Shown: positions 36,280 through 46,292, counted from the stretch's first letter. The stretch: DNA of 64,000 bases from Pseudoxanthomonas sp. CF125 (GCF_900104085.1 NZ_FNLD01000002.1:558001-622000); one strand, 5' to 3'. Notes: generated from the letters alone by a model not told the origin. Translations and numbers: made by a program.

Positions 36280-39093
36280 TCAAAGCTTGGCGCGTTGCTC
36301 GAGCAAGCCGGCCAGCTGGTTGCTCCAATCGACCAGCCGCTGGCGTTCCTGTTCGATTACCGCGGGCGGCACCTTGTCGCTGAATTTGGACAACTTGATT
36401 TCGCTTTTCTCTTTCTCGCCCGCGAACCTTGCGATCTCCTTGTCCAGGCGCGCGCGTTCTGCGTCCAGATCGACCAGCCCTTCCAGGGGCACCAGTAGCT
36501 TCAGTTCGCCCACGATGGCAACTGCCGAAGCGGGTGCCTGCGCATCGGCCTGCAGCCATTGGACGCCTTCAAGCTTGAGCAGGAACGAAAGCTGCGAGGA
36601 ATAACGATCGGCCAGCTTGCGGTCGTTGTCGTTGCCGTCCTGCAGCAGCAGCCGTACCTGCTTGCCCGGAGACACGCCCAGCTCGCTGCGCACCCGGCGC
36701 AATGCCGAAACCATGTCCTTCAACCACTCCACATCGATTTCGGCTTGTGCGCAATCGTTGCTGGTGTAGTTGGCGGATTCCGGATAGGGCTGCAGCGAAA
36801 TGGTGCCGCCTTCGATGCCTAGACGCGGGGCGACCTGCTGCCACAGCTCTTCGGTGACGAAAGGCGTCAGCGGGTGCAGCAGGCGCAGCAGCGATTCCAG
36901 CACGTACAGCAGCGTGTGGCGGGTGCTGTCGGCAGCGGCCGAGTCGTCGCCGTTCAAGGCCGGTTTGGTCAACTCCAGGAACCAATCGCAGAACTCGTTC
37001 CAGGCGAATTCGTAAAGCGTTTGTGCGAGCAGGTCGAAGCGGTAGCTGGCGTAGTGGGTTTCGGCTTCGGCCGAAACTTTTGCCAGGCGCGCGAGGATCC
37101 ATTTTTCGGCGTCGGTTATCGGAGAAAAATCAAGAGCGCCCCCATCCGCCCTTCGGGCACCTTCCCCCGCAAGCAGGGGAAGGGTGAAGCTTTCGGTATT
37201 CATCAACACGAACCGCGTCGCGTTCCAGAGCTTGTTGCAGAAATTCTTGTAGCCCTCGGCGCGGCCCATGTCGAACTTGATGTCGCGGCCGTGGTTGGCC
37301 AGTGCGGCGATGGTGAAGCGCAGCGCGTCGGCGCCGTGGGCCATGATGCCGTCGGGGAATTCCTTGCGCGTGGCCTTCTCGATCTTCGGCGCATCGGTGG
37401 GCTTCATCAGGCCGGTGGTGCGCTTGGCGACCAGATCTTCCAGGGCGATGCCGTCGATGATGTCCAGCGGGTCCAGCACGTTGCCCTTGGACTTGGACAT
37501 CTTCTGCCCGTCCTTGTCGCGGATCAGGCCGGTGATGTAGACGTCCTTGAAGGGAACTTGGCCGGTGAAATGGTCGGTCGCCATGATCATGCGCGCGACC
37601 CAGAAGAAGATGATGTCGAAGCCGGTGACCAGCACCGAACTGGGCAGATAGCGGTCGAAACCGCGTTCGGCCATCGCCGTCTGATCGGGCCAGCCCAGGG
37701 TGCTGAACGGCCACAGCTGCGAACTGAACCAGGTTTCCAGCACGTCGTTGTCTTGAGAAAGCACGACGTCGGCGCCGAGCGAATTCTTCGCGCGCGCTTC
37801 GGCTTCGTCGCGGCCGACGTAGACGTTGCCCTGCGCATCGAACCACGCCGGAATGCGATGGCCCCACCACAGCTGGCGGCTGATGCACCAGTCCTGGATG
37901 TTCTCCATCCAGTGGCGGTAGGTGTTGATCCAGTTGGCGGGCACGAACTTCACCGCACCGTTCTCGACCAGCTCCAACCCGCGCGCAGCCAGTCCGTCCA
38001 TCTTCACGAACCACTGGTCGGTCAGGTACGGCTCGATCACCTGGCCGGTGCGGTCGCCCTTGGGCACCTGCAGCTTGTGCGGCTTGGTTTCCACCAGCAG
38101 GCCCGCGTCTTCCAGATCGGCGAGGATCCGCTTGCGCGCTTCGTAGCGGTCCAGACCGCGGTACTTCTCCGGCGCCGCATCGTTGATGGCGGCGGTCGGA
38201 GTGAGGATGTTGATCAGCGGCAGGTTGTGGCGCATGCCGACCTGGTAGTCGTTGAAATCGTGCGCCGGCGTGATCTTGACCACGCCGGTGCCGAATTCGC
38301 GCTCGACATAGGTGTCGGCGATGATCGGAATCTCGCGTTCGGTCAACGGCAGCTTCACGGTCTTGCCGACCAGGTGCGCATAGCGCTCGTCTTCCGGGTG
38401 CACCGCCAGCGCGGAATCGCCCAGCATGGTTTCCGGGCGCGTAGTGGCCACAGTCAGCGTGCCGCTACCGTCGCTGAGCGGGTAGGCGATGGACCACAGA
38501 AAACCGTCCTGCTCCACGTTCTCCACTTCCAGGTCGGAGATCGCGGTCTTCAGCACCGGATCCCAGTTGACCAGGCGTTGGCCGCGGTAGATCAGGCCTT
38601 CTTCATGCAGTTTGACGAAGGCTTCGATCACCGCCTTCGACGCCATCGGATCCATGGTGAACGCGCTGCGCGACCAGTCGCTCGAGGTGCCCAGGCGGCG
38701 CATCTGGCGTTCGATGGTGTCGCCGGATTGCGCCTTCCATTCCCATACTTTTTCGATGAAGCCTTCGCGGCCCAGCGAGTCGCGGGTTTCGCCCTTGCCT
38801 TCCAGCGCCAGATTGCGCGAGACCACCATTTCGGTGGCGATACCGGCGTGATCGGTGCCCACCTGCCACAACGTGTCGTAGCCGCGCATGCGGTGGTAGC
38901 GCACCAGCGCGTCCATCAGCGTCTGCTGGAAGGCGTGGCCCATGTGCAGCGTGCCGGTGACGTTGGGCGGCGGCAGCAGGATGGTGTACGGCTCGCCTCT
39001 GCCGCTCGGTTTGAAATAGCCGGCGGCTTCCCACTCTGCGTAGAGGCGGGCTTCGAAGGATTTGGGGTCGTAGCTGGGGGCGAGGTCGGTCAT
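36280..39093 (-). CDS. valS: Valyl-tRNA synthetase with repeat-derived insert
   Basis: A 937-residue class I synthetase. HIGH-type motif [14 protein letters not shown] is near residue 40 and KMSKS in [15 protein letters not shown] near 530. The connective polypeptide editing domain ([15 protein letters not shown]) and the C-terminal coiled coil ([15 protein letters not shown]) are present. Residues about 636-655 ([18 protein letters not shown]) are encoded by a copy of the hairpin repeat seen between genes at 31871-31923. They fall in the link before the anticodon-binding domain ([10 protein letters not shown]). The frame is intact. Confidence 0.97.
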   Translation of the reverse strand: MTDLAPSYDPKSFEARLYAEWEAAGYFKPSGRGEPYTILLPPPNVTGTLHMGHAFQQTLMDALVRYHRMRGYDTLWQVGTDHAGIATEMVVSRNLALEGKGETRDSLGREGFIEKVWEWKAQSGDTIERQMRRLGTSSDWSRSAFTMDPMASKAVIEAFVKLHEEGLIYRGQRLVNWDPVLKTAISDLEVENVEQDGFLWSIAYPLSDGSGTLTVATTRPETMLGDSALAVHPEDERYAHLVGKTVKLPLTEREIPIIADTYVEREFGTGVVKITPAHDFNDYQVGMRHNLPLINILTPTAAINDAAPEKYRGLDRYEARKRILADLEDAGLLVETKPHKLQVPKGDRTGQVIEPYLTDQWFVKMDGLAARGLELVENGAVKFVPANWINTYRHWMENIQDWCISRQLWWGHRIPAWFDAQGNVYVGRDEAEARAKNSLGADVVLSQDNDVLETWFSSQLWPFSTLGWPDQTAMAERGFDRYLPSSVLVTGFDIIFFWVARMIMATDHFTGQVPFKDVYITGLIRDKDGQKMSKSKGNVLDPLDIIDGIALEDLVAKRTTGLMKPTDAPKIEKATRKEFPDGIMAHGADALRFTIAALANHGRDIKFDMGRAEGYKNFCNKLWNATRFVLMNTESFTLPLLAGEGARRADGGALDFSPITDAEKWILARLAKVSAEAETHYASYRFDLLAQTLYEFAWNEFCDWFLELTKPALNGDDSAAADSTRHTLLYVLESLLRLLHPLTPFVTEELWQQVAPRLGIEGGTISLQPYPESANYTSNDCAQAEIDVEWLKDMVSALRRVRSELGVSPGKQVRLLLQDGNDNDRKLADRYSSQLSFLLKLEGVQWLQADAQAPASAVAIVGELKLLVPLEGLVDLDAERARLDKEIARFAGEKEKSEIKLSKFSDKVPPAVIEQERQRLVDWSNQLAGLLEQRAKL
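37131..37185 (-). repeat. Hairpin repeat embedded in valS coding sequence
   Basis: This is the 55-bp copy of the family at 31871-31923, in the same orientation on the plus strand. Relative to that copy it has two extra single bases and three substitutions. It is translated in frame as [15 protein letters not shown]. Confidence 0.88.
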
Positions 39094-39115
39094 GGAGTCC
39101 GCGTTCTGCTTCTAT

Positions 39116-39222
39116 CGTCATCCCAGCGAAAGCTGGGATCCATCTTGCTTCTGCTTTTTGCGCGGTTCCAAGGACAAGCAAGAGCAAGATCAAAATGGAT
39201 CCCAGCTTTCGCTGGGATGACG
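39116..39222. repeat. 107-bp palindromic element with 28-bp perfect terminal inverted repeats
   Basis: The ends 39116-39143 and 39195-39222 are exact reverse complements, each starting CGTCATCCCAGCG and each itself a hairpin. The interior (~50 bp) contains no gene. It lies between holC and valS. The ends belong to the same family as 31188-31218 and, more distantly, the GIY-YIG element at 60.8 kb, so it looks like a gene-less (MITE-like) relative. Confidence 0.9.
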
Positions 39223-39238
39223 TCACTGGGTTGGGGGG

Positions 39239-39661
39239 TTACATATCGTGTTTGCTGACGTCGTACCCGCGCGCCTTGTACTGCTTCCAGCGTTCGCGCA
39301 GCGGTTCGCGCGCGGATTCGTCGGCGGGCACGACTTCCAGGATGCGTTCGCAAGGGCCGTCGAAGGCCGCGTCGCGCAGGTTGATCACCAGCGCGCGTGC
39401 GGGCGTGTCGATGTCGGGCGTGGCGATCAGCACCGGGGTCAGTTCGTCTTCCTCGTCGCCCGCGATCTGATGCGGGATGTAGGCGTCGTCGTCCAGCTCC
39501 CACAGCAGCGCGTCGATCTGTTCGGCCTGCTCGGCGTCGCGCGCCAGCACCAGCGTCCACAGGTTGGCGTCGTAGGACTTGCGCGCAAGTTCGCAGACCA
39601 GCTTGAGCGGCTCTTCCAGGAAGCGGGGCTTCGCGATCAGGTAGAAATCGGCGCGCGGCAC
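39239..39661 (-). CDS. holC: DNA polymerase III chi subunit
   Basis: A 140-residue protein starting ADFYLIAKPRFLEEPLKLVCEL. WTLVLARDAEQAEQIDALLWELDDDAYIPH and the C-terminal EPLRERWKQYKARGYDV match the HolC family. Chi binds SSB and psi in the clamp-loader complex. The gene order pepA-holC-valS is the same as in E. coli. It begins 3 bp after pepA, so the two are cotranscribed. Confidence 0.93.
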   Translation of the reverse strand: MPRADFYLIAKPRFLEEPLKLVCELARKSYDANLWTLVLARDAEQAEQIDALLWELDDDAYIPHQIAGDEEDELTPVLIATPDIDTPARALVINLRDAAFDGPCERILEVVPADESAREPLRERWKQYKARGYDVSKHDM

Positions 39662-39664
39662 GGT

Positions 39665-41140
39665 TTACGCCGCGCGATCCAGCAACCACTGGGTCAGCAG
39701 GCCGACCGGACGGCCGGTGGCCATGCCGCGCTTGCCTTCGTCGTTGGCTACGCCAGCGATGTCCAGGTGCGCCCAGCGCTGGTTCTCGGTGAAGCGCGCC
39801 AGGAAGCAGCCGGCGGTGATGGCGCCGGCCCAGCGGCCGCCGATGTTGTAGACGTCGGCGAAGGTGGAATCCAGCTGGGTCTGGTATTCGTCCCACAGCG
39901 GCAGGCGCCAGGCGCGGTCGAATACGGTTTCGCCGGCGGCCAGCAGTTCGTTGGACAGGTCGTCGTGCTTGCTCATCAGGCCGGTGGCGAAGCGGCCCAG
40001 GGCCACGATGCAGGCGCCGGTCAGGGTGGCCACGTCCAGCAGCGCTTCGGGCTCGAAACGTTGCGCATAGGTCAGCGCATCGCACAGGATCAGGCGGCCT
40101 TCGGCATCGGTGTTGCCGACTTCGATGGTCTTGCCGGACATGCTGGTGATGACGTCGGATGGGCGGTAGGCGTTGCCGTCGATCGCGTTCTCCACCGCCG
40201 GCACCACCACCACCACGTTCAGCGGCAGCTTCATCTTCACCGCGGCCACGAAGGTGCCGATGACGTTGGCGGCACCGCACATGTCGTACTTCATTTCCTC
40301 GATGCCGCCCTGGGTCTTCAGGTTGACGCCGCCGGTATCGAAGGTGATGCCCTTGCCGACCAGCACGAACGGTTTGGCGTCGCCGTTGCCGCCGTTCCAC
40401 CTGAGCACGATCAGGCGCGGGCGATTGGCCGAACCGCGCGCGACCGCCAGCAGCGAACCCATGCCCAGCGTTTCCATCTGGGTTTCGTCGAGAATCTCCG
40501 ATTCGGCGCCTTCGTGTTCGGAAGCGAACTTCTGCGCTTGTTCGGCCAGATAGGCCGGGGTGCAGATATTGGGCGGCAGGTTGCCGAGTTCGCGCGCGAA
40601 GGCGACGCCGGCGGCGATCGCTTCGCCCTGCGCCAGGGCCTGCGCGTCGTTGCCGCTGACCGACAGCGCGGCCAGGCCGGTGTCGTCGGTCTTCTTCTTG
40701 CCCAGCGTAGCGGTGTAGCGGTAGCTGGCGTGATCGGAGGCGATCACCGCCTGGCGGATGTTCCAGGCGTTATCGCGTCCCTTCACTTCCAGCTCGGACA
40801 AGGTGAACAGCACGTTGGCCGAAGGACCGATCTTCAACGCGCGCGTCGCATCGCCCACGGCCTTGAGATATTGCGGCACCCCGAACTTGGCCGCTTCGCC
40901 CAGGCCGATCACCAGCACGCGCGATGCCGCGACGCCCGGAAGATCGTGGAGCAGGGTGGTCTTGCCGGTCTTGCCGTTTACATCGCCGCGCTGGACCAGT
41001 GCGTTGAGCTTGCCCCCGCTGGCCGCGTCCAGGGCGCGACCGGCCGGTGTCAGGGTCTTGTCGCCATAGGCGCCTACCACGATGCAGTCGAAGCCAGCGG
41101 TGGCCGGCGCGTCGTGGTTCAGGGTGAATTCCAGTGCCAT
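39665..41140 (-). CDS. pepA: Leucyl aminopeptidase (M17)
   Basis: A 491-residue dimetal aminopeptidase. The metal-binding and catalytic motifs [14 protein letters not shown] (about 245-258) and [14 protein letters not shown] (about 328-341) are intact, as is [12 protein letters not shown]. It is cytosolic in peptide turnover; E. coli PepA also acts as a DNA-binding accessory factor in Xer recombination, and xerD lies 3 kb away here. It is divergent from lptF with 134 bp between starts. Confidence 0.97.
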   Translation of the reverse strand: MALEFTLNHDAPATAGFDCIVVGAYGDKTLTPAGRALDAASGGKLNALVQRGDVNGKTGKTTLLHDLPGVAASRVLVIGLGEAAKFGVPQYLKAVGDATRALKIGPSANVLFTLSELEVKGRDNAWNIRQAVIASDHASYRYTATLGKKKTDDTGLAALSVSGNDAQALAQGEAIAAGVAFARELGNLPPNICTPAYLAEQAQKFASEHEGAESEILDETQMETLGMGSLLAVARGSANRPRLIVLRWNGGNGDAKPFVLVGKGITFDTGGVNLKTQGGIEEMKYDMCGAANVIGTFVAAVKMKLPLNVVVVVPAVENAIDGNAYRPSDVITSMSGKTIEVGNTDAEGRLILCDALTYAQRFEPEALLDVATLTGACIVALGRFATGLMSKHDDLSNELLAAGETVFDRAWRLPLWDEYQTQLDSTFADVYNIGGRWAGAITAGCFLARFTENQRWAHLDIAGVANDEGKRGMATGRPVGLLTQWLLDRAA

Positions 41141-41274
41141 TGAGCAGATTCCCAGATCATTAGGTGACGAGTTCCGTACAATCGCGGGTCCTCAGGCTGC
41201 GGCATGGCCGCGCCAGGCCGCAGAAAACCGCGGCCAATCCCAGCGAACGAACCCGAGATTGTAAACCAACCCCC
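41141..41274. promoter_or_regulatory. Divergent control region pepA / lptF
   Basis: 134 bp between two divergent starts must hold both promoters. The segment ACAATCGCGGG and a short AT-richer patch near 41155-41175 are the only candidates I see; no clear -35/-10 pair can be named. Confidence 0.4.
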
Positions 41275-42357
41275 ATGGCGAAGCTGGACCGCTACCTCTT
41301 CCGCGAATTCACCCAGAGCTTCCTGGCCACGCTGATCGTGTTGCTGGTGGTGAGCTTGGGCGGGGTGATGGCCGATCTGCTGGGCAACATCGCCGAGGGG
41401 CGGATCCCGGCGAGCCTTCTGATCTCGCAGATGGGCCTGCAGTTGCTCAACTATCTGCCGGTGATCCTGCCGCTGGCGCTGATGCTGGGCCTGCTGCTGG
41501 CTTTCGCACGGCTGTACCGCGACTCCGAGATGCCCGTGCTGACCGGGATCGGGGTAGGGCCGGGACGGATATTGAAGCCTTTCCTGATGCTGGTGGTCCC
41601 GGTGGTGGTCCTGATCGGCGCCCTGTCGTTGTGGCTGGGCCCGTGGGCCGACCGTACCAGCGAACGCATGATCGAGCACGCCAATCGCAGTCTGGTCGTA
41701 GCCGGTCTGGACGCGGGCAGGTTCACCATGCTGCCCAACGGCAGCGTCATCTATATCGGCGGAATTTCGGCCGATGGAACCAAGTTGCAGCGCGTGTTCG
41801 TGCAACGCCAGGAAGGCGACCGGCTGGATGTGGTGACTGCGCGCACGGGCGAGATGTTTTTTGAAGGCCAACGCGACCGCTACATGCGGCTGAACGAAGG
41901 GTTTCGGGTGGAAGGCCCGCTGGATAAGGGCCGCGACTTCAATCTGATGCGCTTCGCCAGCAACGAATTCGCGTTGCCCGACCGGGCCGATGTCCGCGCC
42001 GAAACCGACCCCGAGTTGCTGCCCACCCTGGCGTTGCTGGGCGACAAGCGCGCCGACGCCAATGCGCAGCTGCACTACCGGCTTACCCCGCCGTTGCTGG
42101 CGCTGGCGTTCGCGCTGATCGCACTGCCGCTGGCGCGCAGTTCGCCGCGACAGGCGCGTTATGGACGCATCATGCTCGGCTTCCTGGCCTATCTGGTGGG
42201 CACCAACCTGATGTATATCGGCACCCAGGCATTGTCCGAAGGCAAGGTTCCCGGCGTATTGGGGCTGTGGTGGCTGACTCTGCCACTGCTGGCGTTCGCC
42301 CTTTGGGCCTACCTGCGCGACGGGCGCATGGCGCGTTCGCGGATGAAGGCGTCATGA
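41275..42357 (+). CDS. lptF: LPS export permease LptF
   Basis: A 360-residue inner-membrane protein (YjgP/YjgQ family) with three N-terminal and three C-terminal membrane helices flanking a periplasmic beta-jellyroll (about 125-265). It starts MAKLDRYLFREFTQSFL, the usual N terminus. With LptG and LptB it extracts LPS from the inner membrane. It is coupled to lptG by an ATGA overlap. Placement opposite pepA is as in many gammaproteobacteria. Confidence 0.96.
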   Translation: MAKLDRYLFREFTQSFLATLIVLLVVSLGGVMADLLGNIAEGRIPASLLISQMGLQLLNYLPVILPLALMLGLLLAFARLYRDSEMPVLTGIGVGPGRILKPFLMLVVPVVVLIGALSLWLGPWADRTSERMIEHANRSLVVAGLDAGRFTMLPNGSVIYIGGISADGTKLQRVFVQRQEGDRLDVVTARTGEMFFEGQRDRYMRLNEGFRVEGPLDKGRDFNLMRFASNEFALPDRADVRAETDPELLPTLALLGDKRADANAQLHYRLTPPLLALAFALIALPLARSSPRQARYGRIMLGFLAYLVGTNLMYIGTQALSEGKVPGVLGLWWLTLPLLAFALWAYLRDGRMARSRMKAS

Positions 42358-43454
42358 GGCTAAGTCCCAATCTTCACGATCTCTACGTGGGCCGGGTGGT
42401 CCTGGTCACCGTTTTGCTGGTGTGGTCGGTGCTGGTCGGGCTGGATGTGGTCAACGCCATTTCCAGCGAACTCAATGACCTGGGCAAGGGCAGCTACAGC
42501 TTCGGCCATGCGGTGGCCTTCGTGGCCTACACCATTCCGCGTCGCGCCTACACCATGTTCCCCACTGCGGCGGTGATCGGCGCGGTAATGGGGCTGGGCC
42601 AGTTGGCCGCCAGTTCGGAACTGATCGCACTGCGGGCCGTGGGGCTGTCGCGCCGGCGTCTGAGCCTGTCGGTGGCCATCACTCTGGCTTTGCTGACCGG
42701 GCTGATGGTGCTTTGCATGGAAACGGTGGGCAGCTGGGGCCAGACCCAGGCCGATCGGGTCAGGACCTCGGCGATCACCAACAACGCGGCGGCGGCGACG
42801 TATTCGGGGCTGTGGGCGCGCGAGGGCAATGTTTTCCTCAATGCGCAAGGCGGCGAAAAGAAAGTGCAGGACGGCCGCGAGTGGCTGCAGCTGCGCGACG
42901 TGCGCCTGTACGAGCTGGCCGACGACGGCAGGCTGGCCGCGATTTCCCACGCCACCACCGCCGAAAACTTCGACGACAAGTGGGTGCTGAAGAACGTACT
43001 GCGCACCACTTTCAACGCGCGTTCGGTGACCCAGCAGCAGTTGCTGGGCATGCGTTGGGATTCGGACCTGGACCCGGCGGCGCTGGCCGACACCATCGCC
43101 AAGCCGCGCTACATGGCCTCTACCGACCTGGCGCGCAGCATCGATTACCGCAAGCGCAACGGGCTGGATGCGCGCGAGTACCAGGAAGTCTACTGGGGCC
43201 GCTGGTTCTACCCGTTGAATGTGCTGGCGCTGTGTCTGGCCGCCATTCCCTTCGCCTTCGGCAGCCTGCGCAGCGGCGGGTTGGGCAAACAGCTGTTCCT
43301 GGGGATCCTGTTCGCCTTGGGTTTCTGGCTGCTGCAGACCTTGTTCAGCCGATTGGCCGGCGCGTTCAGGTTCGACTACTGGATCGCCTATCTGCTGCCG
43401 CCGCTGGTGATGCTGACGGTGTCGGTGTGGTTGTTCAGGCGACGCAGCAGTTAG
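42354..43454 (+). CDS. lptG: LPS export permease LptG
   Basis: A 366-residue YjgP/YjgQ-family protein with six membrane helices and a central periplasmic domain. RRAYTMFPTAAVIGAVMGLGQLA and SSELIALRAVGLS match the conserved cytoplasmic loop that couples to LptB. The C terminus (VYWGRWFYPLNVLALCLAAIPFAFGSLR) is typical of LptG. A palindromic repeat lies directly after the stop. Confidence 0.96.
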   Translation: MRLSPNLHDLYVGRVVLVTVLLVWSVLVGLDVVNAISSELNDLGKGSYSFGHAVAFVAYTIPRRAYTMFPTAAVIGAVMGLGQLAASSELIALRAVGLSRRRLSLSVAITLALLTGLMVLCMETVGSWGQTQADRVRTSAITNNAAAATYSGLWAREGNVFLNAQGGEKKVQDGREWLQLRDVRLYELADDGRLAAISHATTAENFDDKWVLKNVLRTTFNARSVTQQQLLGMRWDSDLDPAALADTIAKPRYMASTDLARSIDYRKRNGLDAREYQEVYWGRWFYPLNVLALCLAAIPFAFGSLRSGGLGKQLFLGILFALGFWLLQTLFSRLAGAFRFDYWIAYLLPPLVMLTVSVWLFRRRSS

Positions 43455-43464
43455 CCGCACCGAG

Positions 43465-43537
43465 GTAGGTCGGGGCTACGACCCCGACGTACGGGAACTG
43501 GAACCGTGCGTGCGTCGGCCGCGTAGGGCCGACCTAC
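43465..43537. repeat. REP-like element with nested hairpins after lptG
   Basis: The outer arms GTAGGTCGG (43465-43473) and CCGACCTAC (43529-43537) enclose two strong inner hairpins, GTCGGGG/CCCCGAC (43469-43488) and GTCGGCC/GGCCGAC (43514-43533). It lies between convergent genes and is a likely transcript-end structure of a dispersed repeat family. Confidence 0.85.
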
Positions 43538-43546
43538 TGCGCCACG

Positions 43547-44020
43547 TCATTTTTTCGGCAACCGGATCATGCGTGTGCCGCTAGCTCGATCATGCAAAGT
43601 GAGTTTCTTGCGATCAACCCAAGCCCACCAGAATCCCAGACCGGCCAGCAGCGACGAAAAAGTCGCCACCGCATAACGTACGCAGAGCGCCTGCCAGCTC
43701 GGCGCACCGCCATCGGCCGCGACCACCTTCAGGCGCCACGGGCGCATGCCCAGGGTCTGCCCGCCGCGTTGCCAGCTGATCACCGCGTAAGCGCCCGTCA
43801 CCAGCCAGCAGGCCAACCAGAGCGCGATCTGCAAAACGCTGAAAGGTGCGATGTTTTGCCGCGCTGCATGGCCTGTCAGGTAATAACCGAGGGTGAAAAC
43901 AGCGCTCAGCAGCATCCACAGCGCCAGCGCCGGCCAGAAATCGTAGAGCAGGGCGAGCAGGCGCCACCCTATGTGGGCGCGGGGTTTCGGCGTGGCGGCG
44001 AGTGGGTCGTTCATGCGCAC
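43547..44020 (-). CDS. RDD-family membrane protein
   Basis: A 157-residue protein with three membrane helices and the RDD pattern: an early RLLALLYDFWP, GGQTLGMRPWRLKVV after the second helix, and HDRASGTRMIRL at the end. In some bacteria RDD proteins are ion antiporters, but function is generally unknown. The start is at 44020 or the second Met at 44014. It is flanked on both sides by palindromic repeats. Confidence 0.85.
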   Translation of the reverse strand: MRMNDPLAATPKPRAHIGWRLLALLYDFWPALALWMLLSAVFTLGYYLTGHAARQNIAPFSVLQIALWLACWLVTGAYAVISWQRGGQTLGMRPWRLKVVAADGGAPSWQALCVRYAVATFSSLLAGLGFWWAWVDRKKLTLHDRASGTRMIRLPKK

Positions 44021-44065
44021 AGGATAGCGGGAGGTGCCGATCTAGCGTAGGTAACGCGTAGGAGA

Positions 44066-44155
44066 ACGTAGGAGCGCGTAGGAGCGACGTAAGTCGCGAA
44101 GTTTCTTCCCAGCACGTGTGATCGCGACTTACGTCGCTCCTACGCGCCCCTACGT
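44066..44155. repeat. REP-like palindrome, 34-bp arms with one mismatch
   Basis: The arms 44066-44099 and 44122-44155 (core GTAGGAGCGACGTAAGTCGC with its complement) flank a 22-bp loop. Further partial GTAGGAG copies precede the left arm, giving a tandem look. It lies between the divergent RDD gene and xerD, so it may affect their promoters. Confidence 0.9.
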
Positions 44156-44185
44156 CCCCCTACCCGCTCGGTCTATGCTTCGCCG

Positions 44186-45139
44186 ATGAATTCGACTTCT
44201 CCCGCCGATCGCCGCACCCAGGCCATGGCTTTACCTCCGGTACCCGATGCCGATGCCGCGGAAATCGCCGCGTTCCTGGATGCGATCTGGGCCGAGAACG
44301 GCTTGGCCAAGCCGACCCTGGCCAGCTATCGGCGCGATCTGGAAGGCCTGGCGCGCTGGCGTAATGGGCGACAGGGCGGACTGGCGCAGGCCGATCGCGC
44401 CGGTTTGTTCGATTATTTCGCCGCGCGTACCGCGCAGAATTACTCGCCGCGCAGCAACGCGCGCCTGCTGTCGTCGCTACGCGCCTTCTACGCCTGGCTA
44501 TTGCGTCGGGGTGTGCGCAGCGACGATCCCACCGCGCTGCTCGACCCGCCCAAACTGCCGCGCTCGCTGCCCAAGGCCCTGGCCGAAAGCCAGATCGAGG
44601 CCTTGCTGGCCGCGCCGCAGACCGATACGCCGCTCGGATTGCGCGACCGCGCCATGTTCGAACTGATGTACGCCGCCGGCCTGCGCGTGAGCGAGCTGGT
44701 CAATCTGCCCGCCAACGCGGTGAACCTGCGCCAGGGCGTGGTGCGGGTGACCGGCAAGGGCAGCAAGGAGCGGCTGGTCCCGCTGGGCGAGGAGTCGCAG
44801 CACTGGCTGGAGAAATACCTGGCCGAAGCCAGGCCGAAACTGGCGGGTAAAGCCAACCGCACGGCGCTGTTCATCGGCAGCGACGACGAGCCGCCCAGCC
44901 GCCAGCAATTCTGGGGACTGGTGAAGCGCTATGCCGCCGTCGCCGGCATAGATCCCGGCAAAATCAGCCCGCATGGTCTGCGCCACAGCTTCGCCACGCA
45001 CCTGCTCAACCATGGCGCGGATCTGCGTGCGCTGCAGATGCTGCTGGGCCACAGTTCGCTCTCGACTACGCAGATCTACACGCTGGTGGCTCGCGAGCAC
45101 CTGCAGCATCTGCACGCAAAGCACCATCCGCGCGGGTGA
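44186..45139 (+). CDS. xerD: Site-specific tyrosine recombinase XerD
   Basis: A 317-residue tyrosine recombinase with an N-terminal SAM-like DNA-binding domain (about 25-120) and a catalytic domain carrying Arg167 (AGLRVSEL), the beta-hairpin Lys ([11 protein letters not shown]), [25 protein letters not shown] and the nucleophile Tyr298. It resolves chromosome dimers at dif with XerC. Assignment to XerD rather than XerC rests on the following dsbC, as in E. coli. An internal Met at residue 14 is an alternative start. Confidence 0.93.
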   Translation: MNSTSPADRRTQAMALPPVPDADAAEIAAFLDAIWAENGLAKPTLASYRRDLEGLARWRNGRQGGLAQADRAGLFDYFAARTAQNYSPRSNARLLSSLRAFYAWLLRRGVRSDDPTALLDPPKLPRSLPKALAESQIEALLAAPQTDTPLGLRDRAMFELMYAAGLRVSELVNLPANAVNLRQGVVRVTGKGSKERLVPLGEESQHWLEKYLAEARPKLAGKANRTALFIGSDDEPPSRQQFWGLVKRYAAVAGIDPGKISPHGLRHSFATHLLNHGADLRALQMLLGHSSLSTTQIYTLVAREHLQHLHAKHHPRG

Positions 45140-45403
45140 GCCAGGGCTCGCCTGCGCGGCACTGCCGCGCAGCCCTGGCGAACGCCCGGCCATGGATGGC
45201 CGGGCCGGAGTTTCCGCAGCACGTATCGTTGCGCCATGGATGGCATCGGTCCCGCCTGCGCGGCACTGCCGCTGCCGACAAGGGCGATGCAGCGTCTCCG
45301 TTAAGGCCGCGGCCCTGCGGGATATGCGAAAATTGAACCCGAAAGCCCCCTGCGCGGTCGCAATCCCTGGCTGCCCATTTCTTACGTCTCGAAGGACCGC
45401 TTC
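45140..45403. repeat. GC-rich repeat region between xerD and dsbC
   Basis: It contains a stem-loop just after xerD (CCAGGGCT ... AGCCCTGG, 45141-45178, with inner GCGCGGC/GCCGCGC), a second perfect stem CCCGGCCAT/ATGGCCGGG (45185-45204) and a second copy of CGCCTGCGCGGCACTGCCGC near 45253. No gene is visible. The last ~80 bp are the dsbC leader. Confidence 0.7.
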
Positions 45404-46237
45404 ATGAAGCATCTGCTGTTCTGCCTCGCCATGTTGCTGGGCCCAGCCAGCCTGTCCGCTTGCGCACAGGCCCCGCAACCCGGACCGGCGGCAGCGCAGG
45501 TCCCGTCCACGGCGGCGGCGCCCGCGGCGGCCAAGGGCAATACACCGGACGAGCGCGCGCGCCAGGCGCTGCTGGCCTTGAATCCGAAAATGCAGATCGA
45601 CTACATCGGCGCCGCCGCCCTGCCTGGCTTCCGCGAAGTCATCGTCGGCGGACAGGTGGTACTGGTCAGCGACGACGGCAAATACCTGGTGCAGGGCAGC
45701 GTGGTGGACATCGGCTCGCAAAAGGAACTCACCCAATCCAGCCCGGCGTTGTCCAAATACCGCCAGGACCTGCTCAAGAGCGTCAAGACCAGCGAGCGCA
45801 TCGTGTTCGCCCCGCCCAATCCGAAATACACACTCAGCGTGTTCACCGATATCGAATGCGGCTACTGCCGCAAGCTGCATAGCGAAATCGCCGAATACAA
45901 CAAGCGGGGCATCGCCATCGAATACATGGCTTTCCCGCGCATGGGCCTGGGCAGCCAGGACCACCGCGACATGATCTCGGTCTGGTGCGCCACCGACCGC
46001 AAGCAGGCCCTGACCGACGCCAAGGGCGGCAAGCCTGTCCCCGTGCGGACATGCAAGAGCACCCCGGTGGACATGGAGTACCACGTGGGACAGCGCCTGG
46101 GTATTTCCGGTACGCCGGCCATTTTCGCCCCGGACGGAACCCAGCTGGGCGGATATCTGCCGCCGGACAAGATGCGCGAAGCCCTGGACAAGCTGGCGGG
46201 CGAGGCCCAGGCGGTCAAGCCGGCCGGCATGCAGTAG
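45404..46237 (+). CDS. dsbC: Periplasmic disulfide isomerase DsbC
   Basis: A 277-residue thiol-disulfide isomerase with a signal peptide (the LSAC end could be a lipobox), a Pro/Ala-rich stretch, an N-terminal dimerisation domain (about 50-125) and a thioredoxin-like domain with active site C152-G-Y-C155 and the cis-Pro loop GISGTPAIF. It corrects disulfides in exported proteins, fitting a bacterium with many secreted proteases. It follows xerD, the order found in E. coli. Confidence 0.93.
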   Translation: MKHLLFCLAMLLGPASLSACAQAPQPGPAAAQVPSTAAAPAAAKGNTPDERARQALLALNPKMQIDYIGAAALPGFREVIVGGQVVLVSDDGKYLVQGSVVDIGSQKELTQSSPALSKYRQDLLKSVKTSERIVFAPPNPKYTLSVFTDIECGYCRKLHSEIAEYNKRGIAIEYMAFPRMGLGSQDHRDMISVWCATDRKQALTDAKGGKPVPVRTCKSTPVDMEYHVGQRLGISGTPAIFAPDGTQLGGYLPPDKMREALDKLAGEAQAVKPAGMQ

Positions 46238-46267
46238 GCCGCCTGTCAGGCAAAAAATGCGATACGA

Positions 46268-46292
46268 CGAAGCCGGCCCCGCGCCGGCTTCG
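46268..46292 (+). terminator. Hairpin between dsbC and purL
   Basis: A 10-bp perfect stem, CGAAGCCGGC with GCCGGCTTCG, surrounds a 5-base loop. There is no clear T tract. The following CTACAATAG (TACAAT at 46294-46299) looks like a -10 element for purL, 30 bp before its start. Confidence 0.55.

Noticed and set aside
37131..37185. Pseudogene or frameshift in valS
   Set aside because: The frame continues through the repeat with all class I motifs and the C-terminal coiled coil intact.
36874..41143. Long plus-strand frames opposite valS and holC/pepA
   Set aside because: These are shadows of well-supported minus-strand housekeeping genes, with arginine- and valine-rich composition typical of shadow frames.
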